A stretch of 64,000 nt of DNA from NCBI GenBank assembly GCA_963924555.1, contig OZ004592.1:4898001-4962000 (forward strand), given 5' to 3'. Shown piece by piece: positions 1 to 15,663 of this stretch. Every line of letters begins with the position of its first letter. Position 1 is the stretch's first letter. The position numbers and the translations under genes are program-made. The DNA comes from Crambe crambe (Eukaryota; Porifera; Demospongiae; Poecilosclerida; Crambeidae). Under the pieces are notes generated by a model, which worked only from the letters and a program-made list of their open reading frames with translations, ran no database searches and was not told where the DNA came from.

Positions 1-312
1 GTAACAGTTACTATAGATCTCTTATACATGCTATACGCAATCAGTATAGCTACCCTTTCATTCAATGACTTGCTTCTATATATATTTACCTTATTCTTTG
101 CTATAGCTAATTGATCATTGGATATAATAACAAAGTTGAGTTGTTAGTCAGCATGATATGTAGCTATATAGCTAGTGTGGCAATAATAGGGAAAGTTACA
201 GCCAATCTTGCTATCAGCAACATGTAGTAAGGAGAGAACTTTAATACTATAGTGAGTAATTTGGTTATGCACTTATCTGTAGCTAGCTATAGCTAAAGGT
301 CCACATGCAGTT
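1..312. other. AT-rich non-coding sequence
   Basis: No gene is visible. The stretch is AT-rich with tagctagct motifs. Its right end (about 231-300) matches the sequence downstream of SRCR copy 2 at about 9846-9900, so it is the duplicated 3' flank of the SRCR receptor unit. Confidence 0.6.
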
Positions 313-2092
313 TTAATTTTCATAATCTCCATTTTCATAATAGTCTCCATCATCCCCCTCTTCAACCATTGTGGAAGGAGTAACAACAGACTCATATGCT
401 AGATTCTTCTCAGTCGGGATTGAAGTGGACATTGTTTCATCTATATCATCAGTAGCCAAATGAGGAATTTCTCCATATTCTGGGTCACCACTCTCATCAA
501 TAGCAGTTGTTTTCTCTCTTGTGTAGAGTGGAAAGTATAACAAAGATACATGGTGAGGAAGTGAATCTCTGCTCATTTGCTCTACCATGCTACGTATTAC
601 ATGCACTGCAGCCTTGTACCCAGGCTCTAATTTTCTGGGACGAGGCAGCTCATGCAGTGTTGGATAAGATTTCTGTACAGCTATAGCTAGATCAGGTGAT
701 ACATCTAACCACCATGGACTCATAATTATTATTAAAAGAGCCACAGCTATGGGAAGCCCATGGGTTAGAGGGAGCCATCATGATCCAAACATCTCAAGAT
801 GCTGCTATAGGATCATTATTTTATGTGTGCATGTAGTTCTGTACATATATACTGTACTGTTATGTTGTATGTGGCTAACTTACATTTTAGTCTTGCCCAG
901 AGGGACTTGACTGCACTTGTTCCTGAGAATCAGTGCTAGAAAGATCCCACCACATAACAGCAGGAGGACCAGCACCCCACACACCACCCCAAGAACAATG
1001 GCTACTACATTAGGGGGAGCTGGTGTGTTATCAGCAACATTATCAGCAGTGTTAGCAGCAGTGCCAGTACTAGTGCTAACAGCAGTAGCAGTTGTGAAAG
1101 TGGTGGCAATATCTGTATTTCCACCACTACTTGTGTTGGTATCTTCCTCAGTACTGTCACCATGTCTTGATTCTGCATACCCCCCAAAAGCTTTCAGACT
1201 CTATTTTCATTCATGAGTGATTATTAGTATACCTAGACAGTTTAGTCTGACTCGTGAACATGATTGGAATACTGCTGGCATTGGCTGACACTGGTCAAAC
1301 CCTATCTCATCCCCAGTACAGTTGGATGTAGAGATTCCTCTAAAGTAAGGTATTGCACCAGTTTCACTTCCACCTATAAGAAAATTATGATGCAGTACAA
1401 ACAAAAGACTTTGATGTGTATTTACTGGCATTGTTGGTACTGAATCCAAGCTGTCTGCACAATACTCTAGCAGCTTTACGAGTGAAATTTTCATAGCATA
1501 CTCCAGCTCTATATCCAGATTGACATATCTCCACCCTTCCTTCAGTTGAAGTTGTATTATCTGTCAGCCTCACTTCACCATCGCTATCACAAGTTGGATC
1601 TAATGGATTAAGTACACATCCTATAGCTAGTGGCAACTAAAAAAAAGTGGATATTATTCCTACACCTTACCATGCATGTAAGTATCCAAATATGCTCTTT
1701 TGCTTACCTCTGCAGTACAGGCCCACATCATTACAATTATCTGCTGCAGTAGTGTTTGTATGCATGCACTCAGTGATCTTGTTCTCTGTTCCTTGACAGG
1801 AAACATTACTAATGGCAGACAACTCATTTCCTATACCATATGCATGGACTCCCTCTGGCCAAACACCACCTGGAAAAGAACAAAAGATCATCTCTCTGCC
1901 TATGAGCCAAATGCATGTGCATGGATTCACCTTCATTCATGTCTCCATGTCCCAACTGTCTGCACACTACTCTAATAGTAGTTCTATCAATACTGCCTCC
2001 AGGGTAACACCATCTTGCCCAAACTCCTCCCACATAAACCTCCACACGTCCCTCAAACTCATTGGGTCCCCCAACCAGTCTCACATCTCCAC
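313..2092 (-). CDS. SRCR receptor copy 1: two SRCR domains, TM, tyrosine tail; no own signal peptide
   Basis: Exons read from 2092 down to a TAA stop at 313. SRCR domain 1 starts as GDVRLVGGPNEFEGRVEVY and contains the family core VVCRQLG. Its second half (about 1736-1878) ends NDVGLYCRG. SRCR domain 2 (about 1432-1633) has RVEIC and VLCRQLGFS, and its second half (about 1238-1386) has YFRGIS, FDQC and VRLNC. A Thr/Ser/Ala-rich stalk and one TM segment (AIVLGVVCGVLVLLLLCGGI) lie at about 905-1180. The tail exon (about 313-520) contains EYGEIP, LAYESV and YENGDYEN. Every exon is open and introns join in consistent phase (mostly phase 1). SRCR proteins are extracellular ligand-binding receptors; the ligand here is unknown. 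The homologous signal-peptide exon of copy 2 is missing: homology stops exactly at its splice donor. The tail-exon acceptor also differs from copy 2 (a ~14-base deletion). It could be the 3' part of the upstream ADAM gene, or a 5'-truncated duplicate. Confidence 0.8.
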
Positions 2093-2825
2093 CTGGGTAA
2101 TAGTCTTAAATTAGCTAACTAGCTATCATTAATATTATCTCTACAATTACTCTAGGAAACCTCGGGACAAAGATAATTTACATCACTGTATAGCTATGGC
2201 ATGTGTAATGGGTAGGGGTTATTTTAACTCTCTTGTTAATGAATTTTTCAAACCTTACATACTTGTTACTTATTTATTACTTTTTTGATGCAATGCAGAT
2301 GGAATAATGGTGCATTATCGAGAAGAGAGCTACTGTAATTGTTATGAGCAACTTAGACTAATACTTGTCACCCATAATATGGTCTCTGATGTGTACAAAC
2401 AATAGAATAAGAGCAATTTAGTGAGAATGGAAGGATGAATGCTGATGTAGCAATAATTATGGCATTAACTACAGTAAAGCCGGTGACATATAATTAGTAT
2501 TGCAGCAATCACCACAAGGCTTTTGAGCATTGGCTACATCAAGAGTGCAGAGAGACTAGCCTGAAGAGAGAAAGTTCACTTGTAAATAACTCTTCTTCTT
2601 CTTCACAAGGTCTGAGTCCAAAAATCAAGCATGTTTCTATGTCTCCCATATTGTAGTTTGAAAGCTAGCAGGTTTGAAAATGTCAAAATGTATCAAGTTA
2701 AAGGTAGGATTATAGTGCAGTCATTTCTGAGTAGTGTGGTATGAAATTATATGAACCATTTACATCAACACAAGACCTCCATTGGGTGTGCAGCTAGTTA
2801 GCTAGTTTAGTTAACTAGTGGATAC
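2093..2825. other. Intron or intergenic gap between ADAM EGF exon and SRCR copy 1
   Basis: No convincing exon was found on either strand. On the minus strand this would be a ~730-base intron if the ADAM and SRCR parts form one gene. A short hydrophobic reading (about 2400-2480) is too short and lacks clear splice sites to be taken as an ADAM transmembrane exon. Confidence 0.5.
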
Positions 2826-7499
<4,674 letters not shown>

Positions 7500-8825
7500 T
7501 AGCTAATTTATTCTAGCTATTCGCACGCTGTAATTCAAGAACTGAATAACTACCACTTCCTGTAGGTGTGGCGCTAGAATGCTATAGTTATTATGGATTT
7601 TTGCCTCCAAGGGAGGACAACCTTTTTACAGCTGATCCTAGCTAATGTGAGAGGTTCATGATGTTGCTGTTGTTGTTATTGTTGTGGTGTTTTAATGTTT
7701 CATTCATTTTAAGAAGTGTGCATGTATTCGTCTTAAAATTTATCAGCAAAAATTAATATTTCTGAATAAAATGAAGCTCACTCCCTGTGCAATATGGCCT
7801 CATACAATCAGGTGACAATATGCAGAGTATATAGTCATGATAATCGACAATAAGGATTAGCTACAGGTTTTCAGTCAGGGTGTATTCAATAGCTACATCT
7901 CTTTGTGTCAGTTGATGATAAAGTCAGGTAGCTAACACCTTTAGAGTGAGGGTGTTCACCTTCAGTTAATATCATCTTCAGAAAGTCATGAAGGCACACC
8001 CCGGCTTTGAATAAGAGTAGCCCCTTTCTACAGCACCTGTTGTCTTCAGACAGTCAGGTAGCTACAACCTTTGACTCATTTGAGTAAAGGATATCCCTTT
8101 CTATAGCACTTTTAATAGCTACTCAGAGATCAAAAGCACCCGGATATTCACCTTCGGTTGATGCTATCTCCTGGTCACCAATATCCTCATAAATATGATT
8201 CTGCTCCACCACTTTGCAGCATAAACACTCTCTTTGATATATATATATAGTTGCTGTCATCTCATTGTATTCTTACATATATCTTTGATGAACTGCTTAA
8301 AATTAAGCACATAATATTGTTAGCTAGCTATATATAGTAGGCAGCTAGCTGGTTTAGTTGATTACAAACTTGGTGAAAAAGTGGATTGGAGGTGAGTCTG
8401 CTTATCATAGTATAGCTACATGTATGTGCTCGGAAACTCCTCTGATTCCCAGCTGCACATTCCTGAGAGGCATTAGCTAGCTAATTATAGTGCATGGGTG
8501 AGTTTACCTATGAGCTATGATCATCACCAAAAATTGGATGGACGTGCAAAAAATACAGCTAGCTAGAAAATTCTCAGAGGGTCCTAGCTATATCAGATGT
8601 TCCACTATGCAGCTGTACAGATTAATTTTATGTACCTAGCTATATACTATTTAATGCATTGTGGATTTGGTTATGGAAAGAACAATGAAAGTTAGGTGCT
8701 AGATATGTTGTATGAAAGGATGATACAAAAGAGGAGTTGTTAGGACTGTGACAGTCCATAGCTAATATAATCACTATGTATAGCTATAGCTAGTGTGCCT
8801 ATCAGCAGAATGTAATAAGGAGAGA
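7500..8825. other. Upstream region of the ADAM gene
   Basis: No gene is visible. Repeated motifs such as the pair 'gtcaggtagctaacacctttagagt' and 'gtcaggtagctacaacctttgactc' (7925-8075; quoted in parts) suggest local duplication. The right end (about 8755-8825) is similar to 125-240, that is, to the 3' flank of SRCR copy 1. It therefore belongs to the duplicated SRCR unit, interrupted by the insertion that follows. Confidence 0.5.
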
Positions 8826-9844
8826 CTATCAGAGAGTGCGGCAGCACTCTCTATGTAGGGATGACGCGGACGGCCGCGCGCACCGCCTATAGACTAATAC
8901 AAAAGTGAAATTCTAGTTCCCCCACTTAGACCTAACAAAAGCTACTGTGAATGATTATCCAGCCTACTAGAGCCTAGAGCCTACTACAATGTGCAGACCA
9001 AGTTTCAGGACCAGGGAGCTTACCGTTTCAGAAATACGGCAAGCAGGTAAATCGTCTTCTTATTATTATTATTATTCTTAGACAACCATATCTCTCGAAC
9101 CACTCAAGCTACAGCTATGATTTCTGGATAAATCCACTCCAAATTCTACGAACTACGATCTTTCCTACTCGTTGATCCTCGAAAGAGTCGATGAAAAAGG
9201 AGACACTACGGAGCACAGCACTCGACTAATTCAATTAGGAAGCCATTTTTCTATAATACGCATGCGCATATCCAATTATTCGAAATTATAATATTACTCA
9301 GCTGTCTCTGCTAACTAACTAACTAGCTAGCTCTTGATAATGATGATAGACTACTGTATCGACTCGGGGATTTAGATTCACCACCATCTTCGACCTCCAA
9401 GTACAATAACACAACACCTTGACTCGTTGATAATGATTAGGCTGGTATGCTGGAGAACTATTCTTTCATCTGTCCCTGCATAGCTACACATAGAAGAATG
9501 AACTCTATACATAGCTAAAACCATAAAAGAGAGGAAAAAAGACCAGGAACAAGTAAGGGAAAAAGCATTTCGTGAAATGAAAAAAGATGTAGGGATGACC
9601 ACTGCTCAAAAAAGTAAGGAAACAAGAAGGATGGAAATGGGATTCTGTATATCCAGCCAACAATCCCTACATATACGTACATTACTACACTATAATCTGA
9701 AGCTATCCGACGTATATGTAGGGATTGTTGGCTGGATATACAGAACAAAGATTGATCCCATTTCCATCCTTCTTGTTTCCTTACTTTTTTGAGCAGTGGT
9801 CATCCCTACATCTTTTTTCATTTCACGAAATGCTTTTTCCCTTA
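8826..9844. mobile_element. ~1 kb insertion ending in a large foldback hairpin
   Basis: The 3' flank of SRCR copy 2 matches that of copy 1 on both sides of this stretch (aaggagaga before, taatactatagtgagt after), so about 1,020 bases were inserted here. The right part is a long inverted repeat: arms 9554-9678 and 9710-9844, nearly identical except for a ~10-base insertion (about 9748-9757) in the right arm, around a loop of about 31 bases. The left part includes a GC-rich patch (about 8860-8890) and a TTA repeat. No transposase frame is present. It is a non-autonomous foldback-type element or a composite. A clear target-site duplication is not visible. Confidence 0.65.
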
Positions 9845-9930
9845 TTAATACTATAGTGAGTGATTTGGTTATGCACTTATCTTATTTAGCTAGTTAAAGG
9901 TCCACCACATGCAAGCATTAATTGTCCATT

Positions 9931-11573
9931 TCATATATAGTCTCCATCATCTCCCTCTTCAACCTTAGTGGAAGGAGCAACGACAGACTCATATGCTAGA
10001 TTTTTCTTTGTCAGGATTGAAGTGGACACTGTTTCATATGCCTTATTCCCAGCAGTGACTATCATCTCTACTGCATCATCAGTAGCCAAATGAGGAATTT
10101 CTTCGTATTCTGGGCCACTACTCTGATCAATAGCAGTTATTTTCTCTCTTGTGACTTCCCTATAGGATTAGAGTGGAAAGTACAACAAAAGATAGCTACA
10201 TGGTGAGGAAGTGAATTTCTGCTCATTTGCTCTTAACATCCCTTTTCAAATTCCTGGATCCACCCCTGATTATAATATACTATATTGTGGCTATACTTAC
10301 ATTTCAGTCTTGTTCAGAGAGACTTGACTGCACTTATTCCTGAGAATTAGTGCTAGGAAGATCCCACCACATAACAGCAGGAGGACCAGCACCCCACACA
10401 CCACTCCAAGAATAATGGCTACTACATTAGGGGGATCAGCAACATTATCAGCAGTGCTAGCAGCAGTGCCATTGCTAGTGCTAGCAGTTGTGGAAGTGGT
10501 GGCAATATCTGTACTTGCAGATCTTGAACCACTGGTATCTTCCTCAGTACTGTCACCACGTCTTGATTCTGCATACCCCCCAAAAGCTTTCAGACTCTAT
10601 TTTCATTCATGAGTGATTATTAGTATACCTGGACAGTTTAGTCTGACTCGTGAACATGATTGGAATACTGCTGGCATTGGCTGACACTCATCCCCAGTAC
10701 AGTTGGATGTAGAGATTCCTCTAAAGTAAGGTATTGCACCAGTTTCACTTCCACCTATAAGAAAATTATGATGCAGTATAAACAAAAGACTTTGATGTGT
10801 ATTTACTGGCATTGTTGGTACTGAGTCCAAGCTGTCTGCACAATACTCTAGCAGCTTTACGAGTGAAATTTTCATAGCATAGTCCAGCTCTATATCCAGA
10901 TTCACATATCTCCACCCTTCCTTCAGTTGAAGTTGTATTATCTGTCAGCCTCACTTCACCATCACTATCACATGTTGGATCTAATGGATTCAGTACACAT
11001 CCTATAGCTAGTGGCAACTAAAAAAAAGTGGATATTATTCCTACACCTTACCATGCATGTAAGTATCCAAATATGCTCTTTTGCTTACCTCTGCAGTACA
11101 GGCCCACATCATTACAATTGTCTGTTGCAGTAGTGTTTGTATGCATGCACTCAGTGATCTTGTTCTCTGTTCCTTGACAGGAGATATTACTAATGGCAGA
11201 CAACTCATTTCCTATACCATATGCATGTGGCCAAACACCACCTGGAAAAGAACAAAAGATCATCTCTCTGCCTATGACCCAAGTACATGTTCATGGATTC
11301 ACCTTCATCATGTCCCAACTGTCTGCACACTACTCTAACAGTAGTTCTATTAATACTGCCTCCAGGGTAACACCATCTTGCCCAAACTCCTCCCACATAA
11401 ACCTCCACACGTCCCTCAAACTCATTGGGTCCTCCAACCAGTCTCACATCTCCACCTGGGTAATAGTCTTAAATTAGCTAACTAGCTATCATTAATATTA
11501 TCTCACCAGAATTTGAGTGACTATCATGAAACAAGTAGAAGACCAACAATGTTACCAAAACACACTTCATCAT
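9931..11573 (-). CDS. SRCR receptor copy 2: signal peptide, two SRCR domains, TM, tail with YEEI motif
   Basis: A complete type I receptor. The signal-peptide exon starts at 11573 (or the adjacent ATG at 11570), reads MMKCVLVTLLVFYLFHDSHS and ends in phase 1 before a GTGAGA donor. SRCR1 begins at about 11455 (GDVRLVGG..., CRQLGHDE) and its second half has ISCQGTEN and NDVGLYCRG. SRCR2 has RVEIC, VLCRQLGLS and VRLNC. The Thr/Ser stalk and TM are as in copy 1. The tail uses an acceptor at about 10167 and contains EYEEIP, KAYETV and LAYESV before a TGA at 9931. Relative to copy 1 it has in-frame losses: three residues in SRCR1 and five in SRCR2, the latter removing the FDQ before the conserved Cys. 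The two copies are nearly identical even in introns, so the duplication is recent. Ligand and pathway are unknown. Confidence 0.8.
10241..10275. repeat. Fragment carrying an element terminus
   Basis: Contains attcctggatccacccctga, matching the right terminus of the element at 11943-12367. It is absent from the same place in copy 1 and no partner terminus is visible, so it looks like a solo or rearranged end. Confidence 0.4.
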
Positions 11574-11942
11574 GGCATGGGTCAGGGACAGAACAGTGAT
11601 GAGAGTTATTAGTGTTGCATAATGAATAGTTGCAGAGCGGCCTGCGCTAGCCGGCCGATGATATAGAAAGTAGCTACGTAGGTTTACACAACACCTAGAT
11701 GGCATACACCAAAGTCCAAAGTTCAGTACTGACACTGAGACACATAAACACATAGCACTAATTAAAAATTGAGTCCCTGGGAAGAGGATGAATTCAAAGG
11801 GTACATGCTTAGCTAGCTACATGTATTTAGTTTACATTCTAGTCTTATCCAGAGCAATTCTCAAGTCATAGCTATATAACTAACTAGCTGCAAAATCTAA
11901 GAAAACAAAAAGACCATATTAGCTATCATCTGTAACTAGATC

Positions 11943-12367
11943 CAGGGGCGGATTTAGAGGGGAGTCTAGGGGGTCAGGACCCCCCCCCCCTCCAATCTCT
12001 GCCTAGTAGCAGTAGCTCCAGTTTATGTCTCAGCGTTCCACATAGTATGCACAGCTTCAGTTGGAAAGCGCGCGATTCGATTACAATTTCTTTCGATGAC
12101 GACCATTGGGTAAACTGAGCATGCGCACATGCACTTTCTGAGTTTGTAGCAATGAAGAGAGCAGCTAGCAGCCATCAAACCACTGACCAAGTATTTCAAA
12201 AGGTATACGATTTTAGCATAACAATTTATGATTTTATTAATTAACTCGTTGGACACGGTCAAGCACAGTGGCAGATGTGTCTGCATTGAGTACCCGCTTA
12301 TCCGTGTGGATATGCCTAACACTATACAACTGACCCCCCCTTCTAAATATTCCTGGATCCGCCCCTG
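11943..12367. mobile_element. MITE-like element, TIR caggggcggat, TSD agatc
   Basis: The left end is caggggcggatttag and the right end, reverse-complemented, is caggggcggatccagg, giving terminal inverted repeats. It is flanked by the direct repeat agatc at 11938-11942 and 12368-12372, a 5-bp target-site duplication. The 425-base interior has no transposase frame. The superfamily cannot be named safely from this alone. Confidence 0.8.
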
Positions 12368-12453
12368 AGATCTCTTAGCTTTACAATATCCTATGCAAGA
12401 ACATGTATGAAGGAGTAGCTACATATGATACAATGCACTTATCTGTAGCTATT

Positions 12454-12513
12454 GTAATAAAGTGTACCATTATCACCGACCCATAGTGATAATGGTACAC
12501 TTTAATTATTACA
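12454..12513. repeat. Perfect short hairpin
   Basis: Arms containing agtgtaccattatcac and its exact complement gtgataatggtacact surround a 9-base loop, with the complementarity extending imperfectly outward. It lies between the MITE and SRCR copy 3. It could be a tiny foldback element; nothing links it to a regulatory role. Confidence 0.7.
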
Positions 12514-12639
12514 GACCTTATCTATAGCTACAGATATCTATGGATTTACCTATCATGTTCACTGAAACCCAACAACTTTCACATTAATTTTATGTGTTGT
12601 ATTTAAGCAAGTTGTGCTGAGCACAACCTATTATACGTT

Positions 12640-14809
12640 ATTCTTCATTTACAACAAGGTCCACACATACTGTTTTAATTATCATCTCTGTCTCCATGAT
12701 CCCCTTCATGGAAGGAGTAACAACAGACTCATATGCTAGATTCTTTTCAGTCGGGATTGAAGTGGACACTGTTTCATATGCCTTATTATATGTCATCTCT
12801 GTTTCATCATCAATTTCTTCATAATATTCCAGGTCACCACTCTCATCAATGGCAGTTGTTTTATCCTCTCTTGTTGTACGTACATCTTCAAAACCTTAAA
12901 ATCAAGCACATAGTGAGAATGTTAGCTATGTTATTAGCTATAGCTACAGCCTGACAGCAGAAAAAATGCATGGTGTTGGAATTTCAACTCATTTATACTC
13001 TCAACATCAAAGATGAGGGGATCAATATCAGATCAAGAAACTGTGGATCTTGGCTATGCATGCTATCAGCTCATGAGTCCATGGTAGTCCTTAGCTATCA
13101 CCTGATCAATCTTTAAATGTTTTAGAGTTAAATAGTTAATAGTGCTAAGCTATAGCTATGGCTCTACAGAAATCATATGCATCACTGAGCTGTACATGCA
13201 TGTGTGCAAGGTTCCCTCCAAGAGGGAGCATCTCAAGATACTTCTATGATCATTCCTATAGCTAGCTATACCTTTATATATTGTGTGCATGCCATGCATG
13301 TATACCTATGTAAGTAATTACTTACATTTCAGTCTTGTCCAGAGTGACTTGACTGCTTTTGTTCCTGAGAATCAGTGCTAGGATTGAGATCCCACCACAT
13401 AAAAGCAGGAGGACCAGCACTCCACACACCACCCCCAGAGCAATAGCTACCACATTAGGGGGACCTGCGGTGTACTTCTTGTGGTAGCTCTTGTAGTAGC
13501 AGCAGTGTTATTACCATCGCTACTTTGTACCTGTGATGTATAAACACTTTGATAATGCTATAATACTGACACATTGTTATAGCTAATGCGTACACTTTGA
13601 TAATGTTGTAATACTGACTTGCAATTGTGACCTACCTGGACACCTTAGCCTGACTTGTGAACACATTGTAAATGTATCTTGCATTGACCGGCACTGGTCA
13701 AACCTCGTCTTGTTCCCATTACAGTGGTACGTTAAAATTCCTCTAAAGTAAGGTACTACATCAGTTTCACTTCCATCTATAAGGAAACTAATAATAATGC
13801 AAGAACAAATGAAAGATCTTTGATGTGTATTTAATGGCATTGTTGGTACTGAATCCTAGCTGTCTGCACAATACCGTAGCAGCTTCACGAGTGAAACTTT
13901 CATAGCATAGTCTAGCTCTAAATTCAGATACACATATCTCCACCCTTCCTTCAGTGGCTTCACTCCACCACTACTTCTATTACAAGTTGGATCTTGAATT
14001 AAGGGATAATCAAATTGCATATGATTAGTGGATCATTAGCTAATGGGCCCAAGCTTTTTTCCTTACCTCTGCAACTTAGCCCCACATCATTGCAGTCATC
14101 AGTAGATTGTTTATGGTATACATGCATGCACTCTGTGATGTCTTTCTCAGTTCCCTCACAGATAACAAAACTAAAAGTGGGTGATGAGCTGCTTCCTACA
14201 CCATATAACCTCATGCTACTTATTACTGCAACTCCACCAGTACCTGGGAAAATGTCTGCTGATGAACAAGAAGCTGATGAATAAGTCACCTAACTCACCT
14301 CTATGTCCCAACTGCCTGCACATCACTATACCAATACTATCCGCTGTAGCATTTATCAACATAATCTTACCCAAACTCCTTCCACATAAAACTCCACACA
14401 TCCCTCAAACTCATTGGGTCCTCCAACCAGTCTCACATCTCCATTATTATTTCCTATAATTTAAAGTAGCTATGTATCCAGTTACTATTATTAGCTGTCA
14501 TTATAGCCACAAACTTGGGGATAGTCCCCAAACCGGCACCTTTCCCCCCCCCCCCCTCCACTGATTTATCCCCAAAGCTCTTGACAAGGTCCTTGACTGA
14601 GCACATGGTGTATAGTTTCAAGTTTCAAGGTCACTGACACTGTCACAGGCTGAAAAATTAGCTGTGCTAGCTAACTACACTCTCTCTGATAACATGTTCT
14701 TTACTAGCTAGCCATGGCATTACAACCATTACATATCTCACCAGTAGCTAACCAAGTAAATCTGATAGAAAAGATTGAAGATCAACAATATTTTCATAGC
14801 ATACTTCAT
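12640..14809 (-). pseudogene. SRCR receptor copy 3, decayed
   Basis: It has the same exon order as copies 1 and 2: a signal-peptide-like exon (ATG 14809, MKYAMKILLIFNLFYQIYLV), SRCR1, SRCR2, TM exon (about 13330-13480) and tail (about 12640-12885, with EYYEEI, AYETV and LAYESV). Several lesions are visible. The first exon is 4 bases longer than in copy 2 and ends in the wrong phase for the next exon. SRCR1 has a net 4-base loss near 14350 that puts two stops in frame after VWVRLC. SRCR2 has a frame change between the PTC and EGRVEIC segments near 13950. The donor after VLCRQLGFSTNNA has lost its GT (agtaaat became attaaat, about 13834). Each could be escaped by alternative splicing, but together they indicate a pseudogene. 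The tail and TM exons remain open. Confidence 0.65.
14520..14562. repeat. Poly(C)-containing low-complexity stretch
   Basis: A C-rich run in the first intron of SRCR copy 3, resembling the C-rich stretch inside the MITE (about 11978-11992). No terminal repeats are seen around it. Confidence 0.4.
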
Positions 14810-15663
14810 GATAACTACTGCTACACTTGCTAGAGCACTTAAGAGATTGATTTTCCACACAATAGGCCTTGGCAATAGTGCTATAATAACAGGTCACATG
14901 AACCATAATAGCTATAGATGATTTATAAATAAAAACTAGCTATGACAGCGCAGCTACTGTATCCATTTTAGGTTATCTGAGTTGTAAGTGGCAGCACCCT
15001 CAGAGAACCTAAATGGAACTCAAATAGCTATATAGTATAATCTGCCAAGGTGCCAAGGCCTAGCTACCAGACAGATGAATTATCAGACATCAGTTGGGTA
15101 TCGATATAGCTAGCCCATTGAAAGATGATTAAGATGATCAAGATGCCTGACTTTCATTACTGCCCACAGACCACAAAGAATCAGTATGCATGGTGTATTA
15201 AGTTTATTCAATCTTGAGATATGCTGTTGAATCTGGCTTAACTTCAGTGTGAATGGTCAAACGTGCAAATTGACCCTTTCATAAATCGCCTAAAAGCCTT
15301 GGATTCAGGTTTTCCAATACAGAAATTGATATCTAAGATAGCTAGATCAATTATGGTGGAGTTTTTCAGGTATGATTATCAAAGTTGGAGGGCCTATCTG
15401 TATCTCATAGAAGCTAAACTTCAAATACTCTATGATCTTACTATTGTACATAAGCTATACAGCAATCATTGAGACATCATTATAAGGTATCAGTGAGATT
15501 CATGGGGCTTATAATGGCTACTTCACCTATAAAGGGATGGGAACTCTCTATGCATATGGATATATAACCTGTAGAGCCGCAATTTGAGTAATTATATCAT
15601 CAACATTAATAGCTAAAACAATAATTAATGGCTATAATAAGTATGTTGGCTACATTATGTCAG
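14810..15663. other. Intergenic sequence
   Basis: A 69-codon open frame on the plus strand (15263-15472) has no recognisable domain or signal peptide and is not taken as a gene. Otherwise the stretch is AT-rich sequence between SRCR copy 3 and the next gene. Confidence 0.5.

Noticed and set aside
9378-9792. Open frames of 70-77 residues on both strands
   Set aside because: They lie in the arms of a large foldback hairpin and repeat each other in inverted form; no domain or splice support.
12454-12513. Hairpin as a transcription terminator or riboswitch
   Set aside because: The genome is eukaryotic and no flanking gene ends there; a small foldback repeat is the simpler reading.
15263-15472. 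69-codon plus-strand frame
   Set aside because: No signal peptide, domain, splice context or homology; length is compatible with chance in AT-rich DNA.
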